Source: Dyella_A sp050749815 (GTDB lineage: Bacteria > Pseudomonadota > Gammaproteobacteria > Xanthomonadales > Rhodanobacteraceae). From it: a stretch of 64,000 nucleotides of DNA. Made by a program: the position numbers and the translations under genes. The DNA is taken from contig NZ_CP192735.1 of the NCBI RefSeq assembly GCF_050749815.1, positions 2,046,001 to 2,110,000 on the forward strand. The letters are read 5' to 3'. Under the pieces are notes generated by a model. It did not search any database. It worked only from the letters and a program-made list of their open reading frames with translations, and was not told the origin of the DNA. Of the stretch, positions 53,222 to 61,833 are shown piece after piece; positions within the stretch are counted from its first letter, which is position 1, and every line of letters starts with the position of its first letter.

Positions 53222-54247
53222 ATGAACAAGCTTGCCGCACTGCTGGCCGCCCTCGTGCTGCCGTTCGCCGCCGCCGCGCAGTCCGCGCCACCGGCCAGCT
53301 ACTACAGCCACGCTGGGCACGACGACGTGCTCTCCGGCGGAGTGAAGATGATTCCGATCACCACCCCGCTCGGGAAATTCCGGGTGTGGACCAAGCGCGT
53401 GGGCAACAACCCGAAGCTGGCCGTGCTGCTGCTGCACGGCGGGCCGGGCATGACGCACGAATACTTCGAGGCGTTCGACAGCTACCTGCCCGCCGCCGGC
53501 ATCGAATACATCTATTACGACCAGCTCGGCTCGGCCTATTCCGACCAGCCCAAGGGCCCGGGCACCGACGCGCTGTGGACCACCGACCGCTTCGTCGAGG
53601 AAGTCGAGCAGGTACGCCAGGCCCTGCACCTGGACAAGAACAACTTCTGCCTGCTCGGCCACTCCTGGGGCGGCATCCTGGCGATGGAGTACGCACTCAA
53701 ATACCAGCAGCACCTGAAGTGCCTGGTGATCTCCAACATGGTCGACTCGATCCCGCAGTACAACGAGTACGCCAAGCACGTGCTCGAGCCGGCGATGGAT
53801 CCCAAGCAGCTGGCCGAAGTGAAGGCGATGGAGGCCGAGCATCGCACCGACGACCCGCGCTACATGCAGATCCTGACCACCATGCACTACGAGAAGCACG
53901 TGCTGCGCATGCCGCAGGCGCAGTGGCCCGAGCCGGTGACCCGCGCGTTCGGCCACGTCAACAGCCACATCTACACGCTGATGCAGGGCCCCAGCGAACT
54001 GGGCGCCAGCGGCGTGCTGGAGCACTGGGACCGCAGCAAGGACCTGCACACCATCACCGTGCCGACGCTGGTGATCGCCGGCAGGTACGACACCATGGAT
54101 CCGGACTACATGGCGCAGATGGCGAAGAAGCTGCCCAAGGGCCAGCTGCTGCTGTGCCCCAAGGGCAGCCACATGTCGATGTACGACGACCAGCAGACCT
54201 ACTTCGCCGGGCTGGTGAAGTTCCTCGATGCGGTCGAGGCCAGATGA
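53222..54247 (+). CDS. secreted proline iminopeptidase-family hydrolase
   Basis: A 341-residue protein. A Sec signal peptide (AALLAALVLPFAAAAQS) puts it in the periplasm, unusual because classic proline iminopeptidases are cytosolic. Motifs: LLLHGGPGMTHEYF (oxyanion HGGPG), LGHSWGGILAMEYA (nucleophile Ser), and the C-terminal IAGRYDTMDPDYMAQM with GSHMSMYDD giving Asp and His. The family removes N-terminal Pro or other residues from peptides. GGGGAG upstream of ATG. It stands alone between cfa and a diguanylate cyclase. Confidence 0.9.
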   Translation: MNKLAALLAALVLPFAAAAQSAPPASYYSHAGHDDVLSGGVKMIPITTPLGKFRVWTKRVGNNPKLAVLLLHGGPGMTHEYFEAFDSYLPAAGIEYIYYDQLGSAYSDQPKGPGTDALWTTDRFVEEVEQVRQALHLDKNNFCLLGHSWGGILAMEYALKYQQHLKCLVISNMVDSIPQYNEYAKHVLEPAMDPKQLAEVKAMEAEHRTDDPRYMQILTTMHYEKHVLRMPQAQWPEPVTRAFGHVNSHIYTLMQGPSELGASGVLEHWDRSKDLHTITVPTLVIAGRYDTMDPDYMAQMAKKLPKGQLLLCPKGSHMSMYDDQQTYFAGLVKFLDAVEAR

Positions 54248-54369
54248 TCCGGACCGGCCCGGGCGGTCGCCGTCGACGCGGCGATTTTGCTGAACGGGTC
54301 GGCTGATCGGCATACTGCTCGCCGGGGTCGGGGGACCCCGCGAGGCGGCACTTGCACGGGGGGAGCGTG

Positions 54370-55830
54370 ATGACGGCAAACGACTTCGGACGCTTGCGCC
54401 AGTGGGCGCAATGGGGCGCGCAGCGCAGCGTGGCCTACCGTTATCTCGTGCTGGCGGTGGCGTGGCTGGCGCTGTGGCGTATGGCCGGCCTCATGCAGTA
54501 CGCGCCCCATGCCAGCCTGTGGTTCCCGTCCGCCGGCCTGACCTTTGCCGCGCTGCTGGTGATGGGCTGGCGTGCGCTGCCGGTACTGGTGCCCTGCGCC
54601 ATGGCGGCCACGCTGTGGATCGACCGCCTGTACCTCACCGGTACGCCACCGGGCTACCTGCTCGGCGCCGGCGCGCTGTTCGCTGGCGCGCACTGTCTGG
54701 CCTACGGCACCGGCGCCCTGCTGCTGCGACGGTTGATCCGCCGTCGCGCCACGCCCACCGCACCGGCTGTGGTGATGGCGTTTCTCGCGATCGGCTCGCT
54801 CGCCGCGCTGGCTGCCGCGTTGCTCGGTGTGCGCGCGCTCGCGTTGGCCGAGATGCTCGATCCGGCCGCGACGCCGGGCCTGTGGCTGCCGTGGTGGATC
54901 GGCGACATGGCTGGCGTGCTGGTCTTCACCCCGCTGTTCATCGGGTTGCTGAGCCTGCGCTATCCCTCGATCGAGGCCTGGCTGGGCGGGCTGTCGTTCC
55001 AGCCACAGACGCGCGGGCGTGGCGCCTACGTGGGCAAGCTCGCCTTGAGTGTGATGCTGGTGCTGGGCGTGCTGCTGCTGAGCGCGCGTACCGACGGGCA
55101 CGAGGCAGCCTTTGCGCTGTTCTTCCTGATCCTGCCGCAGATGTGGATCGTGCATACCGAGAGCCCGTTGCGCAGCGCCGCCAGCATCGCGCTGTTCGGC
55201 ACCACGGTGGCCGTGATGGTCGCGGCGCTGGGCCTGGTCGGGCAGGCGCTGGTCTACCAGTTCGCCATCTGCGTGATTGCCGCCAGCGCCTGCTTCGGGT
55301 TGGGCGTGCCCGCACTGATCGCCCAGAACCGGCAGCTCGGCGAGCTGGCGCTCAGCGACGGGCTGACCGGCGTGGCGACCAAGGCGTACTTCTTCGAATG
55401 CGCCGCGCGAGAGCTGGTCGATGCGCACGGCCAGGGCCTGCCGGTGTCGCTGATCGTGCTGGACATCGACGAGTTCAAGCAGGTCAACGATCACTTCGGC
55501 CACGCCGCAGGCGATCAGGTGCTGGTGGGCCTGGTGCGCACGCTGCGCATGCAGCTGCGCCAGTCGGACCTGGTGGGCCGCTTCGGCGGCGACGAATTCA
55601 TGGTGCTGCTGCCGGGGCTGGCGCTGGACCGGGCACAGGCCACCGCCACGCGGCTGGCGCAGGCGCTGGCCGGGCTCACCGTGGCGGGCATGTCCCGCCC
55701 GCTCTCGGCCAGCTTCGGCGTGGTGGGCGTGGGCGATGGCGAGCCGATCATGGAGGCGTTCGACCGCGCCGATGCGCAGCTGCTTGCCGCCAAGCGCGAA
55801 CGCCACGCTGGCGCGCCCGCCGCGGCGTGA
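54370..55830 (+). CDS. MASE1-GGDEF diguanylate cyclase
   Basis: A 486-residue protein. About eight membrane helices in the first 310 residues form a MASE1 sensor (SLWFPSAGLTFAALLVMGW; GYLLGAGALFAGAHCLAYG). The GGDEF domain has FGGDEFMVLLPG in full, so cyclase activity is expected. The I-site RxxD (RQSD) five residues before it is also present, so it should be subject to product inhibition. The start is the ATG at 54370, after GGGGGAGCGTG; an upstream ATG at 54352 is less likely. The signal sensed by MASE1 is unknown. No PDE domain follows. Confidence 0.92.
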   Translation: MTANDFGRLRQWAQWGAQRSVAYRYLVLAVAWLALWRMAGLMQYAPHASLWFPSAGLTFAALLVMGWRALPVLVPCAMAATLWIDRLYLTGTPPGYLLGAGALFAGAHCLAYGTGALLLRRLIRRRATPTAPAVVMAFLAIGSLAALAAALLGVRALALAEMLDPAATPGLWLPWWIGDMAGVLVFTPLFIGLLSLRYPSIEAWLGGLSFQPQTRGRGAYVGKLALSVMLVLGVLLLSARTDGHEAAFALFFLILPQMWIVHTESPLRSAASIALFGTTVAVMVAALGLVGQALVYQFAICVIAASACFGLGVPALIAQNRQLGELALSDGLTGVATKAYFFECAARELVDAHGQGLPVSLIVLDIDEFKQVNDHFGHAAGDQVLVGLVRTLRMQLRQSDLVGRFGGDEFMVLLPGLALDRAQATATRLAQALAGLTVAGMSRPLSASFGVVGVGDGEPIMEAFDRADAQLLAAKRERHAGAPAAA

Positions 55831-55875
55831 GTCCACGACCTTGATCGCCGCCGCGCTGCGCCCTACCGTCGCGGC

Positions 55876-56247
55876 ATGATCCCGGTACTGACCCCCACCG
55901 ACGCCGCCGCGCGGCTCGACGAACTCTGGTCACCGCGCGTGCTTGCAGCGGTGGACGACACGCTGGTGAAGGTGGCCAAGGTGCACGGCTCGCTCACCTG
56001 GCACAGCCACGCCGATGAGGACGAGCTGTTCTACGTACTGCGCGGCTCGTTGCGCATCGAACTGGAAGACGGCGTAGTGGAACTGGGCGCCGGCCAGATG
56101 TGCGTGGTCCCGAAGGGTGTGCGCCACCATCCGGTGGCGGACGAGGAGTGCCACCTGCTGCTGGTCGAGCGCCGCAGCACGCGCCACACCGGCGACGAGG
56201 TGACCGCGCAGACCCGCTCGCTGGACGAGCAATTGCGCCCGCTGTGA
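55876..56247 (+). CDS. cupin-domain protein
   Basis: A 123-residue single cupin. HGSLTWHSHADEDELFYVLRGSLRIELEDG gives motif 1 (HxH...E...G), and VPKGVRHHPVADEECHLLLVER motif 2 (PxGxxH), with metal ligands His, His, Glu and His present. Substrate unknown. It ends by overlapping the following TraB/GumN gene at a GTGA, so the two are likely expressed together. Confidence 0.88.
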   Translation: MIPVLTPTDAAARLDELWSPRVLAAVDDTLVKVAKVHGSLTWHSHADEDELFYVLRGSLRIELEDGVVELGAGQMCVVPKGVRHHPVADEECHLLLVERRSTRHTGDEVTAQTRSLDEQLRPL

Positions 56248-57119
56248 GACACGCCGTCCTCGCCCTGCTGGCTGCGCTCGCGCTTGCGCTGCTGCCTACC
56301 CCGTCCCTCGCCAAGCCGGCGCTGTGGGTGGTGAAGGATGCCGACACCACGCTGTACCTGTTCGGCACCATCCACCTGCTGCCGAAAAATGCCGACTGGC
56401 ACTACGACGCGCTCGACCACGCGCTGGCGCAGAGCGACGCGCTGATGGTGGAGATCACCGACGACAACCCAGCCAACATGACCGCGCTGGTGCTGCGCCT
56501 GGGCATCGATGCAGCGCATCCGCTGTCCAGCCTGCTCTCTTCCGGCGACTTCCACCGGCTGGAACTGGCCGCGCGCAAGGCCGCCCTGCCGGGCACCACG
56601 GCGCTCAACGTGATGCGCCCCTGGCTGGCCACCCTCACGCTGACGCTGGCGCCGCTGACCAAGGCCGGGCTGGACCCGGCGCGCGGCGTCGACCGGCAGT
56701 TGCGCGAGATGATGACCAAGGCGGGCAAGCCGGTGCGCGCGCTGGAAACCGCCGAGCAGCAGATCCACTTCCTCGCCGACATGCCGACCGCGATGCAGCT
56801 GGACATGCTGCGCCAGACCGTGCATGAGGCCGACCACGCCAGCATCGAACTGCAGGCGCTGTTGGATGCGTGGCAGGCCGGCGACGATGCGGGCATCGCC
56901 CGGCTGGAAAACGACCTGATGAAGCGCGAGACGCCGGCGCTCTATCAACGCCTGCTGGTGCAGCGCAACGCCCGCTGGGCGAGCCGCATCAAGGCCATGC
57001 TCGACACGCCCGGGACGGTGTTCATCGCGGTGGGCGCCGCGCACCTGGCAGGCCCCGACAGCGTGCAGGCACAGCTGCAGAAACTCGGCATCAACAGCGC
57101 TCGCGTCCCCGCCCCATAA
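56244..57119 (+). CDS. TraB/GumN-family protein
   Basis: A 291-residue protein with a signal peptide (VLALLAALALALLPTPSLA) and TraB/GumN markers: LYLFGTIHLLPKNADWHYDAL near residue 40 and FIAVGAAHLAGPDSVQAQL near the C-terminus, each with the conserved GTxH / GxxH histidine of this putative metal protease fold. GumN accompanies xanthan genes in Xanthomonas, but this copy is not in such a cluster. The start is a GTG at 56244 overlapping the cupin stop. It is probably periplasmic. Function unproven. A REP element follows the gene. Confidence 0.88.
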   Translation: MRHAVLALLAALALALLPTPSLAKPALWVVKDADTTLYLFGTIHLLPKNADWHYDALDHALAQSDALMVEITDDNPANMTALVLRLGIDAAHPLSSLLSSGDFHRLELAARKAALPGTTALNVMRPWLATLTLTLAPLTKAGLDPARGVDRQLREMMTKAGKPVRALETAEQQIHFLADMPTAMQLDMLRQTVHEADHASIELQALLDAWQAGDDAGIARLENDLMKRETPALYQRLLVQRNARWASRIKAMLDTPGTVFIAVGAAHLAGPDSVQAQLQKLGINSARVPAP

Positions 57120-57136
57120 CGACCCACCCCCTCCCT

Positions 57137-57219
57137 TGTAGGAGCCCGCTCGCGGGCGATGCTCTTGGGCCCTGATGCCGCATCGAAGCCAAGGCATCGC
57201 CCGCGAGCGGGCTCCTACA
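57137..57219. repeat. REP-like inverted-repeat element (REPIN), copy 2
   Basis: TGTAGGAGCCCGCTCGCGGG and its complement end this element, as in copy 1. It fills the gap between TraB/GumN and the N-formylglutamate amidohydrolase, ending 1 nt before the latter's TAG stop. Confidence 0.9.
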
Positions 57220-57220
57220 A

Positions 57221-58006
57221 CTACAACGGCGGGGGAATCAGCCCGGCGTGCTGAGCAGCGCGCAGCAGCCAGTGCGCCATGCGCTCGCCCCACACGCGCT
57301 GACCCTCGGCGTCGGCGATGAGGTCCTGGCGCACCTCCAGCTCCACGTGCGGCAGGCCGCGCTGCTCGCCGTAGACGGGGATCGCGTAGTCGGTGGCATC
57401 GCTCACCGCATAGGGCTGGTTGTCGCCCACACACCAGCCGTCGGCGCGCATCACCTCCAGCAACGGGTGGGCCAGCCGCGCGTCGCGCTGGTACAGCACG
57501 CCCAGCTCCCACGCGCGGGCGTTATCCATGAACACCGGCGTGAAGCTGTGCACGGTGACCAGGATCGTCGGCCGGCCAGCGGCGGCGCGCCGGTCCAGCT
57601 CGGCCACCGTGCGCTGGTGGTAGGGCTGGAAGATCTCCTCGCGCCGGGCCGCCACGGCGTCGGCGGTCAGCTCGTGGTTGCCCGGCACCGCGGTGCGCTC
57701 GCTCATCGTGACGATGGAACCGGGCGCGTCCAGCGGGCGGTTGCAGTCGATCACCAGCCGCGAATAGGTCTGGCAGATCAGCCAGGCATCCAGCGTTTCG
57801 GCGATCACCCGCGCCATCCCGGCCGCACCGATATCCCAGGCGATGTGGCGATCCCACTCCGGCGCCGGCACGCCTAGGTCGCCCAGCGCGGCGGGTGCCG
57901 CGCGGCCGGCGTGGTCGCAGGTGAGCAGGAACGGCGAGGCGCCATTGGCGCGATAGACGGTGAACGGGGCGGGATCGGCGGGGCCGAGCAGGCGGGATGA
58001 CGGCAT
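57221..58006 (-). CDS. N-formylglutamate amidohydrolase family protein
   Basis: A 261-residue protein of the FGase family. DHAGRAAP near residue 32, then DWIG-type RHIAWDIGAAGMARVIAE, VIDCNRPLDAPGSI, and HSFTPVFMDNARAWELGVLY are its landmarks; the family cleaves N-formyl groups of amino acids, as HutG does in histidine degradation. There is no other hut gene here, so the substrate may be another acyl amino acid. Start at the ATG 58006. It is divergent from parC with 187 nt between. A REP element borders its stop. Confidence 0.88.
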   Translation of the reverse strand: MPSSRLLGPADPAPFTVYRANGASPFLLTCDHAGRAAPAALGDLGVPAPEWDRHIAWDIGAAGMARVIAETLDAWLICQTYSRLVIDCNRPLDAPGSIVTMSERTAVPGNHELTADAVAARREEIFQPYHQRTVAELDRRAAAGRPTILVTVHSFTPVFMDNARAWELGVLYQRDARLAHPLLEVMRADGWCVGDNQPYAVSDATDYAIPVYGEQRGLPHVELEVRQDLIADAEGQRVWGERMAHWLLRAAQHAGLIPPPL

Positions 58007-58193
58007 GGAGCGAGGCGCGAGCGGCAAAACCGGCACGATACCGAGCGCCCCGGTCGGGAGCCAGCACCGCCGGCGCAATCCGTGCGACGGCAGCACGGCA
58101 TAGTGCCCGGCGCAAGCTGTCACCCCCCGGCCCGTTCTGGCACCATCGACCGGCTGTCCGCGCCGCCGGCGCGCTTATCGATTGATCGAAAAA

Positions 58194-60431
58194 ATGAACC
58201 TGCAAGCCAATTACGAACAGATCCCGCTCAAGGAATACGCCGAGCGCGCGTACCTTGACTACTCCATGTACGTGGTGCTGGACCGCGCCCTGCCCTTCGT
58301 CGGCGATGGCCTGAAGCCGGTGCAGCGACGCATCATCTACGCGATGAGCGAGCTGGGCCTGGCGGCCACCGCCAAGCCGAAGAAATCGGCGCGCACCATC
58401 GGCGACGTGATCGGCAAGTTCCATCCGCACGGCGACAGCTCCTGCTACGAAGCGATGGTGCTGATGGCGCAGCCGTTCTCGTACCGCTACCCGCTGGTGG
58501 ACGGCCAGGGCAACTTCGGCTCGCCGGACGACCCCAAGAGCTTCGCGGCCATGCGCTACACCGAGTCCAAGCTCAGCCCGATCGCCGAGGCGCTGCTGGG
58601 CGAGCTCGGCCACGGCACGGTGGACTGGGTGCCGAACTTCGACGGCACCATGGACGAACCTAGCTGGCTGCCCGCGCGCGTGCCGCACGTGCTGCTCAAC
58701 GGCTCGATGGGCATCGCCGTGGGTATGGCCACCGACATCCCCCCGCACAACCTGCGCGAAGTGGTGAGCGCCTGCATCCGCCTGCTGGATGATCCAGAGG
58801 CCAGCGTCGCCGACCTGTGCGAGCACGTGCTCGGCCCGGACTACCCGACCGAGGCGGAAATCATCACCCCGCGTAAGGAGCTGCTGGCCATCTACACCAC
58901 CGGCAACGGCTCGCTGCGCGCCCGCGCGGTGTACGGCGTGGAAGACGGCAACGTGGTGATCACCGCGCTGCCGCACCAGGTGAGCCCGTCGAAGATCCTC
59001 GAGCAGATCGCCGCGCAGATGCGCGCCAAGAAGCTGCCGATGATCGAGGACCTGCGCGACGAGTCCGACCACGAGAACCCTATCCGGCTGGTGATCGTGC
59101 CGCGCTCCAATCGCGTGGACACCGACGAGATGATGCAGCACCTCTTCGCCACCACCGACCTGGAGAAGAGCTTCCGCGTCAACCTCAACATGATCGGCAT
59201 GGACGGCCGGCCGCAGGTGAAGGATCTGAAGAAGATCCTCACCGAGTGGCTGAGCTTCCGCACCGCCACGGTCACCCGCCGTCTGGAGCACCGCCTGGGC
59301 AAGGTCGAGCGCCGCCTGCACCTGTTGGAAGGCCTGCGCATCGCCTACCTCAATCTGGACGAAGTGATCCGCATCGTCCGCACCGAGGACGAGCCCAAGC
59401 CGGTGTTGATGAGCCGCTTCCGGCTCAGCGAACAGCAGACCGACTACATCCTCGAGACGAAGCTGCGCCAGCTGGCCCGGCTCGAGGAAATGAAGATCAC
59501 CGCCGAGGCGAACCAGCTCGAAGAGGAGCGCGCGCGCATCAACGTGCTGCTGAAGTCGTCGGCCAAGCTCAAGGGCCTGATCAAGGAAGAACTGCGCGCC
59601 GATGCGGCCAAGTACGGCGACGACCGCCGCTCGCCGCTGGTGCAGCGCGAGGTGGCGCAGGCGTTGGACGAGAGCGCGCTGGTGGCCAGCGAGCCGGTCA
59701 CCGTGGTGCTCAGCCAGAAGGGCTGGATCCGTGCCGGCAAGGGTCACGACGTCGACGCCGAAGGGTTGAACTACCGCGAAGGCGACGGCCTGCTCGCCGC
59801 GGTGAGGGCGCGCACCACCCAACAGATCGCGGTGATCGACTCCACCGGCCGCAGCTATTCCACCCCGGCCCACACCCTGCCCTCGGCACGCGGCAACGGC
59901 GAGCCGCTGACCGGCCGCTTCACCCCGCCGGCCGGCGCCAGCTTCGACGCGCTCGCCGCAGGCGACAACGATACGCGGCTGATCCTCGCCACAGACTTCG
60001 GCTACGGCTTCGTCACCCGCTTCGAGGCGCTCACCGGCCGCAACAAGGCCGGCAAGCAGATCATCAGCCTCAGCGACGGCGCCAAGGTGCTGGCGCCGCA
60101 GGTCAGCGCTGATCCGTCGCGCGACCGCATCGTGGTGGTCACCTCCGAAGGCCATCTGCTGATGTTCTCCGTCGCCGAGTTGCCGGAACTGGACAAGGGC
60201 AAGGGCAACAAGCTGATCGAGATCCCGAAGAAGCAGATGACGGAAGGTGAGCGCGTGGTGGGCGTGGCCGTGGTGGCCGAAGGCAAGGGCGAGGTCACGA
60301 TGTATGCCGGCCAGCGCAAGCTCACGCTGAAATGGGCCGACCTGGTCGAGTACGGCGGCAACCGCGCCACCCGCGGCGGCGTGCTGCCGCGCGGCCTGCG
60401 CCGCGTCGAGCGGATCGAAACCACCGGCTGA
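58194..60431 (+). CDS. parC: DNA topoisomerase IV subunit A (ParC)
   Basis: A 745-residue ParC. With ParE it decatenates daughter chromosomes. YLDYSMYVVLDRALPFVGDGLKPVQRRIIYAMSELGL is the conserved N-terminus; FHPHGDSSCYEAMVLMAQPF is the quinolone region with the Ser and Glu that give sensitivity in E. coli (Ser80 and Glu84 equivalents, wild type here). The catalytic tyrosine is Tyr122 in AAMRYTESKL. The C-terminal part has beta-pinwheel repeats and ends GVLPRGLRRVERIETTG. The ATG at 58194 is preferred; a TTG at 58182 is in frame. A partial, decayed copy of its last codons appears at 60622. Confidence 0.96.
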   Translation: MNLQANYEQIPLKEYAERAYLDYSMYVVLDRALPFVGDGLKPVQRRIIYAMSELGLAATAKPKKSARTIGDVIGKFHPHGDSSCYEAMVLMAQPFSYRYPLVDGQGNFGSPDDPKSFAAMRYTESKLSPIAEALLGELGHGTVDWVPNFDGTMDEPSWLPARVPHVLLNGSMGIAVGMATDIPPHNLREVVSACIRLLDDPEASVADLCEHVLGPDYPTEAEIITPRKELLAIYTTGNGSLRARAVYGVEDGNVVITALPHQVSPSKILEQIAAQMRAKKLPMIEDLRDESDHENPIRLVIVPRSNRVDTDEMMQHLFATTDLEKSFRVNLNMIGMDGRPQVKDLKKILTEWLSFRTATVTRRLEHRLGKVERRLHLLEGLRIAYLNLDEVIRIVRTEDEPKPVLMSRFRLSEQQTDYILETKLRQLARLEEMKITAEANQLEEERARINVLLKSSAKLKGLIKEELRADAAKYGDDRRSPLVQREVAQALDESALVASEPVTVVLSQKGWIRAGKGHDVDAEGLNYREGDGLLAAVRARTTQQIAVIDSTGRSYSTPAHTLPSARGNGEPLTGRFTPPAGASFDALAAGDNDTRLILATDFGYGFVTRFEALTGRNKAGKQIISLSDGAKVLAPQVSADPSRDRIVVVTSEGHLLMFSVAELPELDKGKGNKLIEIPKKQMTEGERVVGVAVVAEGKGEVTMYAGQRKLTLKWADLVEYGGNRATRGGVLPRGLRRVERIETTG

Positions 60432-60444
60432 ACCCACCGCTTTT

Positions 60445-60525
60445 TGTAGGAGCCCGCTCGCGGGCGATGCCTTGGCTCTGGTGTCACATCAAGGCAAAAG
60501 CATCGCCCGCGAGCGGGCTCCTACA
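60445..60525. repeat. REP-like inverted-repeat element (REPIN), copy 3
   Basis: TGTAGGAGCCCGCTCGCGGG and its complement enclose GATGCCTTGGCTCTGGTGTC and a further loop. It follows parC by 13 nt and is in inverted orientation to copy 4. Confidence 0.9.
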
Positions 60526-60873
60526 GTGAGTCGCATGGATCGGCGGCGTCGTGGCGGAGGGCAGCAACCCTATCGACACATCCCAGGCATGGCACGAAGC
60601 ACGAATCCCAAAGGCCGCGCACTGCCGCGCGGCCTGCGCCGGGTCGAGACCATCGTCCCCGCACCGCCCCGCAGGAGCCCGCTCGCGGGCGATGCTTTTG
60701 CCTTGATGCGACACCAAAGCCAAGGCATCGCCCGCGAGCGGGCTCCTACAGTGGGTTGCGGGATCGACCGCTTTTGGCGCCGGCAGGAACTTCCCGTCCT
60801 CGCGGCACCCAAAGCATGGCTGTGCACGTACCGCGTCCCCACGCGTTGACACGGCATCACCCGCGGAGCGCAC
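60526..60873. other. gene-free stretch containing a duplicated parC 3' end and REPIN copy 4
   Basis: This gap of 348 nt holds no convincing gene. 60622-60648 matches the parC 3' end at 60384-60410 in 26 of 27 bases, encoding the same LPRGLRRVE peptide in a frame that runs from the first REPIN. REPIN copy 4 (60671-60750) follows and is nearly the reverse complement of copy 3. After both REPINs the sequence CTACAGTG, then GT, occurs again. A 125-codon open frame spanning it is not credible as a gene. Confidence 0.75.
60622..60750. repeat. partial copy of the parC 3' end plus REPIN, copy 4
   Basis: 27 nt (60622-60648) repeat the parC terminal codons with one mismatch. The REPIN (60671-60750) has the CAGGAGCCCGC arm and the complementary arm; its spacer is the reverse complement of that in copy 3 with about two differences. 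This looks like a local duplication followed by inversion of the element. Confidence 0.75.
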
Positions 60874-61317
60874 ATGACTTTCCATCGAACCCTCGGCCTC
60901 CTCCTCGCCAGCGCGTTGGCCACCTCTGCCGCGGCGCAGAGTGCGAGCCAGCCACTCAACCTCAAGCTCCCGCCCAGCGCCGCTCCCGCCGCGAGCAGCA
61001 GCGCGGCCAAACCCGCCAGCGCCAGCACCGCACCGGGCGTCTACTACGGCGACACCAGCGGCACCACCGACGCGGCGATCGCGGCCAACGAGCCGGCCGA
61101 TACCTGCGACGACGCCACCTACAACAAGACCCAGGTGCACGGCAGCGTTGGAACCGGCGTGGTCGCCGGAAGTCACTTCAACGGCAACTACCAGACCGGC
61201 ACCGTCAACCTCTCCAAGGCGTTCGGCGACTGCGACCACCCGACCGGCGGCGTGAGCATCTCGATCGGCGCCGGCCAGGGCCATTTCGACCACGACGGGC
61301 GCCGCGTCGGGCGCTGA
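60874..61317 (+). CDS. secreted hypothetical protein
   Basis: A 147-residue protein. Signal peptide (LGLLLASALATSAAAQS), a Ser/Ala/Pro linker (residues 31-52), and a compact Gly-rich domain (TQVHGSVGTGVVAGSHFNGNYQTGTVNLSKAFGDCDHPTGGVSISIGAGQG) with two Cys (about 78 and 124) that may form a disulfide. I do not recognise a family; similar proteins are seen in Xanthomonadales. The start ATG follows GCGGAGCGCAC. No operon partner. Confidence 0.7.
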   Translation: MTFHRTLGLLLASALATSAAAQSASQPLNLKLPPSAAPAASSSAAKPASASTAPGVYYGDTSGTTDAAIAANEPADTCDDATYNKTQVHGSVGTGVVAGSHFNGNYQTGTVNLSKAFGDCDHPTGGVSISIGAGQGHFDHDGRRVGR

Positions 61318-61431
61318 GCGGCAGTTATTGTGCGGAAATCCCTGAAGCAGGGTCGCCGGTCGCCACGACCCGCGAGCGCGCGAATCGCCCGCGGCTTCTC
61401 GTGACATCGCCAAGCGCCCTGCCGCGAGGTA

Positions 61432-61833
61432 TCAGAGACGCGGCAGGATGTGCTCGCGGCTGAGCCGCGCGATCGGCAGGTCGCCCGGCGCCGCCGGATC
61501 GATCCAGCGCAGTTCCTCGATCTCGGCCTGGGCGCGGATATCGCCAGCCACCTCCACCGCGTAGACCTCACCTTCCACGGTGTGACCGGGCTCGTTCGCC
61601 GCCGGTGCGCTTGCGCGCCACAGGTACTGCGCCGAACTGGGCACCAGCGTCACCCCGAGCTCCTCGTGCAGCTCGCGGGCCAGCGTGGCGAGGTCGTCGG
61701 CGTCGTGCGGATCGCGCTTGCCGCCCGGTTGCTGGAACACCGTCGCGCCGCGCTTGCGCACCAGCAGCACGCGACCGGCCACGTCGCGGATGACCGCAGC
61801 AACGATGCGGATGCGCCGGTCTTCACCGCTCAC
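61432..61833 (-). CDS. Nudix hydrolase, second of pair
   Basis: A 133-residue Nudix protein. VAAVIRDVAGRVLLVRKRG starts the fold, then FQQPGGKRDPHDADDLATLARELHEELGVTLV carries a slightly elongated Nudix box with the catalytic ARELHEELG. It hydrolyses a nucleoside diphosphate linked to some moiety; the elongated box spacing differs from MutT. The start is a GTG at 61833, overlapping the TGA of the upstream Nudix gene (GTGA). The terminus reads REHILPRL. Confidence 0.86.
   Translation of the reverse strand: MSGEDRRIRIVAAVIRDVAGRVLLVRKRGATVFQQPGGKRDPHDADDLATLARELHEELGVTLVPSSAQYLWRASAPAANEPGHTVEGEVYAVEVAGDIRAQAEIEELRWIDPAAPGDLPIARLSREHILPRL

Noticed and set aside
54317..54346. Hairpin GGGGTC...GACCCC between the peptidase-like and diguanylate cyclase genes
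   Set aside because: Short GC-rich stem without a T-run; expected by chance at this base composition. Not called a terminator.
58411..58460. Quinolone-resistance mutation in parC
   Set aside because: The Ser and Glu positions in HGDSSCYEA match the sensitive form, so no resistance change is seen.
57522..60437. 971-codon open frame antisense to parC
   Set aside because: Shadow frame produced by strong third-position GC bias; the parC protein on the other strand is fully conserved.
60472..60849. 125-codon open frame downstream of parC
   Set aside because: It is composed of REPIN sequence and a copy of the parC tail; no independent coding evidence.
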